A program made the position numbers and the translations under genes. Under the pieces are notes generated by a model. That model saw only the letters and a program-made list of their open reading frames with translations, was not told where the DNA came from and ran no database searches. From Kitasatospora aureofaciens (lineage in GTDB: Bacteria; Actinomycetota; Actinomycetes; Streptomycetales; Streptomycetaceae): 64,000 nucleotides of DNA. Each line of letters opens with the position of its first letter. Positions within the stretch are counted from its first letter, which is position 1. The stretch lies in the NCBI GenBank assembly GCA_000720845.1, contig JODU01000009.1, positions 190,900 to 254,899 on the forward strand. The letters are read 5' to 3'. Shown here in pieces: positions 59,098 to 64,000 of the stretch.

Positions 59098-59171
59098 CCG
59101 CGAGCGCCGGGATGGTGCGCACGGCCGTCGCGAGGCGCACCCTGGAAGGAGGTGTTCCGGAGGTGATCGTC

Positions 59172-59447
59172 ATGATGCACACCACAGTGGGATGGCATGT
59201 CGAGCTGGAGTTCGTGGAGGACGACCAGCACACGCGGGCGGTCGCGATGGTGCGGCTCCCCGACGGCACCGAGGTCCGCGCGCACGGCCACGCCAGCCGG
59301 CACCGGGTCGACTCCCAGCAGCCACGGGTCGGTGAGGAGGTCGCGGGCGCACGCGCGTTGAACGAGCTGGCGATGCAGCTGCTCACCAAGGCCCACGACG
59401 AGATCGACGCGGCGTCGGGCCGTGTGTCGCACCCCATCCACGTCTGA
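59172..59447 (+). CDS. DUF1876 domain protein
   Basis: 91 residues. MMHTTVGWHVELEFVEDDQHTRAVAMVRLPDGTEVRAHGHASRH followed by VGEEVAGARALNELAMQLLTKAHDEID is the DUF1876 (dsRNA-binding-domain-like) family of actinobacteria. A near-perfect ribosome site (GGAGGTGATC) precedes the double ATG. Function unknown; homologues are small single-domain proteins, some near stress genes. Confidence 0.88.
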   Translation: MMHTTVGWHVELEFVEDDQHTRAVAMVRLPDGTEVRAHGHASRHRVDSQQPRVGEEVAGARALNELAMQLLTKAHDEIDAASGRVSHPIHV

Positions 59448-59465
59448 ACCGGCCGGTGCCCGCCT

Positions 59466-60707
59466 CTAGGACGGGCCCTGCGCGAGCGACGCGCGGACCG
59501 CCCGTACCAGCGCCTGCGCCCGCGGGTCCGCCGTCACGGTCTTGCGGAAGCCGTTGGTGACGTAGCCCAGGGCGACGCCGGCCTCCGGGTCGGCGAAGCC
59601 CAGGGAGCCGCCGCGGCCCGGGTGGCCGAAGGAGCCGGGGGCCAGGAACGGGGACGCGCTGCCGTGCAGCATGAAGCCGAGGCCGAACCGGGTGCCCACG
59701 ACCAGGATCCGGTCGGGTCCGGCGGACTCCTCGGCGCGGGCCAGCTCCATGGTCGCCGCGTCGAACAGCCGCAGGCCGCGCGTCACGCCGTCGACCTCGC
59801 CGATCAGGGCCGCATAGAAGCGGGCCAGGCCGTCGGCCGTCGCGATGCCGTTGGCGGCCGGGAGCGCGGAGGCGCGGTACACCGGGTCGTTCTGGTCGGG
59901 GAACGGGGTGATCGCGGCGAAGGCGCGGCGGGTGAGGGAGTCCGGGTTCTCGTAGGCCTCGGTGACCGAGCGCTTGGGGCGCAGCCGCGGGCCGTTGCCC
60001 GACGGACCGGTCCCGGACGGCTCGGGGTCCGGGAGGGGGCCGACGCGTCCGGCCCGTCCGGCCGTCTCCTCCGCCGCGGGCAGCCCCACCCACAGGTCCA
60101 GGCCCAGCGGCCCGGCGATCTCGTCCGCGATCCACTGCCCGGCGCCCCGCCCGCCCGTCACCCGGCGGACCAGCTCGTCCAGCAGCCAGCCATAGGTCAG
60201 CGCGTGGTAGCCGTGGTCGGTGCCCGGCTCCCACACGGGCGCCTGGGCGGCGAGGGCCGCGGGACCCTTGAGCGGGTCGAGGGCGTCCTCGGGGGTGAGC
60301 GGACAGTCCAGGACCGGCAGCCCGGCCCGGTGGTTCAGCACATGCCGGACCAGCACCCGCTCCTTGCCGTGCGCCTTGAACTCCGGCCAGTACTCGCCCA
60401 CCGGCGCGTCCAGGTCCAGCTCCCCGCGCCGGTGCAGCAGCAGCGGTACGGCGGCGGCGACGCCCTTGGTCGCCGAGCGGACCACCTGCGCGGTGCCCCG
60501 GCGCCACGGTTCGGTGCCGGCCGTGTCGTCGACGTTCCTGGTGCCGCCCCACAGGTCGACGACCTTGCGCCCGTCCCGGTAGACGGCGACGGCCGCGCCC
60601 CGCTCGCCGAGCGCGGTGAAGTTCCGTACGAACGCGTCCCTCACCGGCTCGAAGCCCTCGGCCACCGTGCCGTCCACGTCCACGTCCGCGTTCACGTCCC
60701 CATCCAC
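59466..60707 (-). CDS. beta-lactamase-fold serine hydrolase (EstB type)
   Basis: About 413 residues. VRSATKGVAAAVPLLLHRRGELDLDAPVGEYWPEFKAHGKERVLVRHVLNHRAGLP contains the SxxK nucleophile (SATK) and family motifs of class C beta-lactamase-like esterases. YHALTYGWLLDELVRRVTG supplies the Tyr, and FGHPGRGGSLGFADPEAGVALGYVTN the third motif. It probably hydrolyses esters; no signal peptide is seen. The start at VDGDVNADVD is chosen for upstream purines; a GTG 48 bases earlier is possible. The first 20 residues form a DV-rich repeat. Confidence 0.87.
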   Translation of the reverse strand: MDGDVNADVDVDGTVAEGFEPVRDAFVRNFTALGERGAAVAVYRDGRKVVDLWGGTRNVDDTAGTEPWRRGTAQVVRSATKGVAAAVPLLLHRRGELDLDAPVGEYWPEFKAHGKERVLVRHVLNHRAGLPVLDCPLTPEDALDPLKGPAALAAQAPVWEPGTDHGYHALTYGWLLDELVRRVTGGRGAGQWIADEIAGPLGLDLWVGLPAAEETAGRAGRVGPLPDPEPSGTGPSGNGPRLRPKRSVTEAYENPDSLTRRAFAAITPFPDQNDPVYRASALPAANGIATADGLARFYAALIGEVDGVTRGLRLFDAATMELARAEESAGPDRILVVGTRFGLGFMLHGSASPFLAPGSFGHPGRGGSLGFADPEAGVALGYVTNGFRKTVTADPRAQALVRAVRASLAQGPS

Positions 60708-60772
60708 TTTCCCGCGTCCCTCTCGCTCGCCCGTGACAGTGGGTGCAACCGCCACCGACCGTCCGCGATTCC

Positions 60773-61531
60773 TCACCCGCTCGCCGGCACCGACCGCGGG
60801 TCGAAGCCGAAGGGCAGCTCCAGGCGGTGGGCGCGCATCAGGCCGTCGTCGGAGAGCAGCGCCGAGGTCGGTCCGTCCGCCGCGATCACGCCGTCGCTGA
60901 GGATCAGGGCACGGGGGCACAGCTCCAGGGCGTAGGGCAGGTCGTGGGTGACCATCAGGACCGTGACGTCCAGGGAGCGCAGGATGTCGGCGAGCTCGCG
61001 GCGGGAGGCCGGGTCGAGGTTGGACGAGGGCTCGTCCAGGACCAGGATCTCCGGCTCCATGGCGAGCACGGTCGCCACCGCCACCCGGCGCCGCTGGCCG
61101 AAGGAGAGGTGGTGCGGCGGCCGGTCCTTGAACTCCGCCATGCCGACCAGCGTGAGCGCCCGCTCCACGCACGCCTCCAGTTCCGCCCCCTTCACCCCGG
61201 CCGCCGCCGGTCCGAACGCCACGTCCTCGCGCACGGTCGGCATGAACAGCTGGTCGTCGGGGTCCTGGAAGACGATGCCGACCCGGCGCCTGATCTCGGC
61301 CATGTTCCGCTTGTCGACCGGCAGCCCGGCCACCGTGACCGTGCCGGTCCCGCCGGTCAGGATGCCGTTGAGGTGCAGCACGAGCGTCGTCTTGCCCGCG
61401 CCGTTCGGCCCGAGCAGCGCGACCCGTTCGCCGCGCGCGACGGAGAAGTCCACGCCGAACAGGGCCTGGTGCCCGTCGGGGTAGGCGAAGGCGAGACCGG
61501 AGACGTCGAGGGAGGCCGGGTTGGCTGTCAT
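60773..61531 (-). CDS. cbiO: ECF-type Ni/Co importer ATPase
   Basis: 252 residues. Walker A GPNGAGKTTLVLHLNG, Q-loop VGIVFQDPDDQLFMPTVREDVAFGP (the DDQ form typical of CbiO/EcfA), signature LSFGQRRRVAVATVLAMEP and Walker B ILVLDEPSSNLDP are all present. It powers the CbiMQ importer. The start overlaps the cbiQ stop as ATGA. It closes the cbiM-cbiQ-cbiO operon. Confidence 0.93.
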   Translation of the reverse strand: MTANPASLDVSGLAFAYPDGHQALFGVDFSVARGERVALLGPNGAGKTTLVLHLNGILTGGTGTVTVAGLPVDKRNMAEIRRRVGIVFQDPDDQLFMPTVREDVAFGPAAAGVKGAELEACVERALTLVGMAEFKDRPPHHLSFGQRRRVAVATVLAMEPEILVLDEPSSNLDPASRRELADILRSLDVTVLMVTHDLPYALELCPRALILSDGVIAADGPTSALLSDDGLMRAHRLELPFGFDPRSVPASG

Positions 61532-62289
61532 AGCGTCCATCCCAGCAGACACACGACGAGCGCCGCACACGGGAGGGCCAGCGCGTACGACCACTGCGCC
61601 CGGGACGCGGTCACCTCGTCGATCACCGGCATCGAACCGGCGTACCCGCGGCTGACCATGGCCAGGTGGACGCGTTCGCCGCGCTCGTAGGAGCGGATGA
61701 ACAGCGCCCCCGCGGACTTGGCGAGCACGCCCCAGTGCCGTACGCCCTTCGCCTCGAAGCCGCGGGACTCCCGGGCGATCCGCATGCGCCGCATCTCGTC
61801 CGCGATCACGTCGCCGTACCGGATCATGAACGAGGCGATCTGCACCAGCAGCGGCGGCAGCCTCAGCCGCTGGAGACCGAGGAGCAGTTCCCGCAGCTCG
61901 GTGGTGGAGGCGAGGAGCACGGAAGCGGCGACGCCCAGGGTGCCCTTGGCCAGGACGTTCCAGGCGCCCCACAGGCCGTTGACGCTCAGGGACAGGCCGA
62001 GCACGCCGACCCGCTCGCCCTCCGCCACGAACGGCATGAGCACCGCGAACGCCACGAACGGCACCTCGATCAGCAGCCGCTTGAGCAGGAAGGACGCCGG
62101 GACCCGGGCCGCGTACGCCACCGTCGCGAGCAGCAGCGCGTACAGGCCGAAGGCCCACATCGCCTCGCGCGGCGTGGACACCACGACGACCACGAAGGCG
62201 AAGGTCGCGGCGAGTTTGGTGTGCGGCGGCAGACCGTGCACGGGGGAGTGGCCGTGCCGGTAGAGCCGGTGCGCGTGCCCCGCACCCAC
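61528..62289 (-). CDS. cbiQ: ECF-type Ni/Co importer membrane protein
   Basis: 253 residues. HAHRLYRHGHSPVHGLPPHTKLAATFAFVVVVV, RVPASFLLKRLLIEVPFVAFAVLMPF and the coupling motifs RMRIARESRGFEAKGVRHW and FIRSYERGERVHLAMVSRGY (Ala-Arg-Gly pairs) identify CbiQ. It links the substrate binder to the ATPase. Its GTG follows the cbiM stop by one base; the end overlaps cbiO. The His-rich start is notable for a nickel/cobalt system. Confidence 0.92.
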   Translation of the reverse strand: MGAGHAHRLYRHGHSPVHGLPPHTKLAATFAFVVVVVSTPREAMWAFGLYALLLATVAYAARVPASFLLKRLLIEVPFVAFAVLMPFVAEGERVGVLGLSLSVNGLWGAWNVLAKGTLGVAASVLLASTTELRELLLGLQRLRLPPLLVQIASFMIRYGDVIADEMRRMRIARESRGFEAKGVRHWGVLAKSAGALFIRSYERGERVHLAMVSRGYAGSMPVIDEVTASRAQWSYALALPCAALVVCLLGWTL

Positions 62290-62290
62290 G

Positions 62291-63349
62291 TCAGACGGTC
62301 GTTTCGGTGCTGGTCGGGGAGGTGTCGTCGCTGCGGCGCCTGCGTACCGTCCAGAACACGGCGCTGCCCGCGACGACGGTGACGCCGACACCGATCACGC
62401 CCGCGAGGCCGCCGGAGACCCGGGCGTCGGTGATGTCCTTGACGCCGTAGTCGGCGAGCGGGGAGTCGGCGGCGGCGTGCTCCTCGGCCTTCTTGTCGAT
62501 GCCCTTGTCGGAGGCGACCTTCTCCAGGCCGTCGGGGTCGGCGGAGGCGTAGAAGCTGACGAAGCCGGCCAGGACCAGGGAGGCGACGAGGCCGGTGATC
62601 CACACCTTGCGGTGCGAACGGGCGGCGACGGGTGCGGGCGCCGGTGCGGCCCCGGAGGGTGCGTCGACCAGCTCGCCGTTCACCCGCAGCTTGAGCCGCT
62701 GCCGGAGCCCGCGTGCCCCGTACACCAGGTCCGGGCGTACGGCGATGACGGCGCCGACGGTCAGCGCGGTGATCGCGGCCTCGCCGATGCCGATCAGCAC
62801 GTGCACGCCGATCATCGCGGTGGCGACCTTGCCGATGGAGACGTCGGTGGTGCCGCCGATCCAGTACAGGAGCGTGAAGGCGAGGGCGGCGGCCGGGACG
62901 GAGACGAGCGCGGCGACGAAGGACGCGACGGTGACCGAGCGGCGGGTGCGCGGCAGCACCTTCACCAGGCCCCGGAACAGGGCGTAGGCGACGACCGTGG
63001 TGACGATCGCCATGTCGGTGATGTTCACGCCGAGCGCGGTCAGACCGCCGTCGGCGAACAGGATGCCCTGCATGAGCAGGACGACGGAGACACACAGCAC
63101 GCCGGTGCAGGGCCCGACGAGGATCGCGGCCAGCGCGCCGCCGAGCAGATGGCCGCTGGTCCCGGCCGCGACCGGGAAGTTCAGCATCTGCACCGCGAAG
63201 ATGAACGCGGCGACCAGCCCGGCCAGCGGCGCCGTCCGCTCGTCCAGTTCCCGGCGCGCACCGCGCAGGCTTACCGCGATGGCGCCCGCGGCGACGACTC
63301 CGGTCACGGCGGAGGTCGGGGCGTTGATGAATCCGTCAGGTACATGCAC
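62291..63349 (-). CDS. cbiM: ECF-type Ni/Co importer substrate component, CbiM fused to PDGLE domain
   Basis: 352 residues from GTG. The N-terminus MHVPDGFINAPTSAVTG has the metal-binding amino group and His2 of CbiM. NFPVAAGTSGHLLGGALAAILVGPCTGVLCVSVVLLMQG and FADGGLTALGVNITDM follow, also conserved. After a linker (APAPAPVAAR) comes a C-terminal PDGLE domain (ASADPDGLEKVASDKG) flanked by two helices, the CbiN-like part that promotes metal loading. A Nur-type box 21 bp upstream suggests nickel control and thus a nickel role (NikMNQO). Confidence 0.92.
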   Translation of the reverse strand: MHVPDGFINAPTSAVTGVVAAGAIAVSLRGARRELDERTAPLAGLVAAFIFAVQMLNFPVAAGTSGHLLGGALAAILVGPCTGVLCVSVVLLMQGILFADGGLTALGVNITDMAIVTTVVAYALFRGLVKVLPRTRRSVTVASFVAALVSVPAAALAFTLLYWIGGTTDVSIGKVATAMIGVHVLIGIGEAAITALTVGAVIAVRPDLVYGARGLRQRLKLRVNGELVDAPSGAAPAPAPVAARSHRKVWITGLVASLVLAGFVSFYASADPDGLEKVASDKGIDKKAEEHAAADSPLADYGVKDITDARVSGGLAGVIGVGVTVVAGSAVFWTVRRRRSDDTSPTSTETTV

Positions 63350-63369
63350 GGTTCGATGATAGAGACCAG

Positions 63370-63386
63370 TTGCAACTCGTTCGCAA
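63370..63386 (-). promoter_or_regulatory. Nur-type box upstream of the Ni/Co importer
   Basis: TTGCAA-CTCGT-TCGCAA matches the Streptomyces nickel-responsive Nur box tTGCaa-N5-ttGCAA with one change at a weak position. It lies 21-37 bp before cbiM. The motif is recalled from S. coelicolor nickel-uptake work. Confidence 0.62.
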
Positions 63387-63526
63387 GAGCGAGGTAAAGG
63401 CTGATGTAAAGGCCGATCTCACATGTGATATCCGGCTCACAGAGCGTGAGCCGGGAAATATGGGACATTGGAATGGGGGTGGACCCGCAGCTTCAACAAA
63501 GGTGGCAGAGCGTAAGGGGCGACCCC

Positions 63527-63907
63527 ATGTCCGTAGTCGAACAGTACGCACCCGCCCACATCCTGACGGACGGGGACCTCGCCGACGAGGACGACGGCGG
63601 AGCGATACCCGTCGTCCTGCGCTACGACCCCGAGCTCGACCCCTCGATGGTGTGCGTCGCCGTGCCCGGCAAGGGCGGCCGCGCGTCCCGTTCCCGCGAG
63701 TGGACCTTCTCCCGCGCGCTGCTGGAACAGGGCCTGCGCGCGCCCGCCGGAAGCGGCGAGGTGCGGGTGTGGCCGTGCGGGCGGGTGCAGGCCGTGGTCG
63801 AGTTCCACTCCCCGCAGGGCTGCTCGGTGGTCCAGTTCGAGAACAAGGCCCTCATCCGCTTCCTGCGCCGCACCTACCAGGCCGCCGCGCAGCCGGTGGT
63901 CCACTGA
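63527..63907 (+). CDS. ssgE: SsgA-like sporulation protein SsgE
   Basis: 126 residues. IPVVLRYDPELDPSMVCVAVPG, SREWTFSRALLEQGLRAPAGSGEVRVWPCG and VQFENKALIRFLRRTYQAA give the SALP (SsgA-like) fold: a Whirly-type subunit with bell shape. These proteins help place and finish sporulation septa. The N-terminus VVEQYAPAHILTDGDLADED and remembered synteny (SCO3158) favour SsgE. Start ATG with AAGGGG eight bases upstream. It is divergent from the importer operon, with an upstream in-frame ATG at 63473 possible. Confidence 0.85.
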   Translation: MSVVEQYAPAHILTDGDLADEDDGGAIPVVLRYDPELDPSMVCVAVPGKGGRASRSREWTFSRALLEQGLRAPAGSGEVRVWPCGRVQAVVEFHSPQGCSVVQFENKALIRFLRRTYQAAAQPVVH

Positions 63908-63913
63908 GCGTTT

Positions 63914-64000
63914 TCAGCGTTGCTTCTCCAGGGCGAGGACGGCCTTTGTGATGACGCTCATGCGGTTGGGACTGATGCGGGATCTGCGGAAGATCTGCCA
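63914..64000 (-). CDS. transposase, 3' end only
   Basis: On the minus strand, the last 29 codons before a TGA read WQIFRRSRISPNRMSVITKA and continue VLALEKQR. This matches the C-terminal tail of the IS5/DDE_4-type transposases common in Streptomyces, where SPNRM and VLTLERQR close the protein. The rest lies beyond the window, so completeness cannot be judged. Confidence 0.65.
   Translation of the reverse strand, partial: WQIFRRSRISPNRMSVITKAVLALEKQR

Overview
The window is high-GC actinobacterial chromosome, almost certainly Streptomyces. GTG starts and ATGA/GTGA stop-start overlaps are common, and it carries Streptomyces markers: an HrdD-type sigma factor, an SsgA-like sporulation protein (SsgE type), the division protein SepX, and many TetR/MarR/MFS pairs. 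As far as I recall, the gene order (hrdD, fru operon, mscL, galU-moeA, ssgE) matches the chromosomal core of S. coelicolor/S. lividans around hrdD. This is mostly conserved core DNA rather than a genomic island.

Layout. 1-4650: membrane proteins, a DUF389 protein, and a His/Met-rich exported pair (DUF305 lipoprotein plus DUF6153). 4650-6660: a small scar with a frameshifted DUF6228-like gene, a frameshifted tyrosine-integrase remnant and a CbrC-family gene, ending at tRNA-Arg(CCT). 6700-14810: tandem IclR regulator, secreted M6 metalloprotease, TetR/MFS pair, MarR/dioxygenase pair, PAT-like acetyltransferase. 14870-17190: hrdD behind a sigma-R-type promoter, then a TetR gene. 17190-17800: a repeat-rich gap. 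17800-24530: WYL regulator/MFS pair and the fructose operon fruR-fruK-fruA. 24570-30060: DUF6227, L,D-transpeptidase lipoprotein, S58 peptidase, LtrA and MscL. 30170-35380: SAF-domain protein, MTA phosphorylase, FmdB-type zinc ribbon behind a CIRCE element, MFS and a cation/proton antiporter.

35676-44932: secreted penicillin-acylase-type hydrolase, then 5-formyl-THF cyclo-ligase and galU-moeA-moaC-mogA-rimJ-sepX, followed by tRNA-Ala(CGC). The galU/moeA/rimJ/sepX linkage is the actinobacterial gephyrin-like (Glp/GlpR) division neighbourhood with two molybdenum-cofactor genes inserted. 44990-50850: acetyltransferase, exonuclease III, MerR regulator, a translationally coupled Baeyer-Villiger monooxygenase/hydrolase/SDR operon and a small hydrophilic protein. 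50930-59450: tricorn-type protease, TetR/MMPL exporter with twin operators, YbaK editing domain, EamA transporter, DUF1876. 59460-64000: serine hydrolase, an ECF-type Ni/Co importer (cbiM-cbiQ-cbiO) behind a Nur-like box, ssgE, and the 3' end of a transposase.

No wholly unknown multigene defence or biosynthetic system is evident. The best leads are the CIRCE element on fmdB, the molybdopterin/SepX gene cluster, the Nur-type box on the ECF importer, the integrase scar beside tRNA-Arg, and several unexplained repeat arrays and palindromes. All homology calls are from reading translated sequence by eye; no database search was run.
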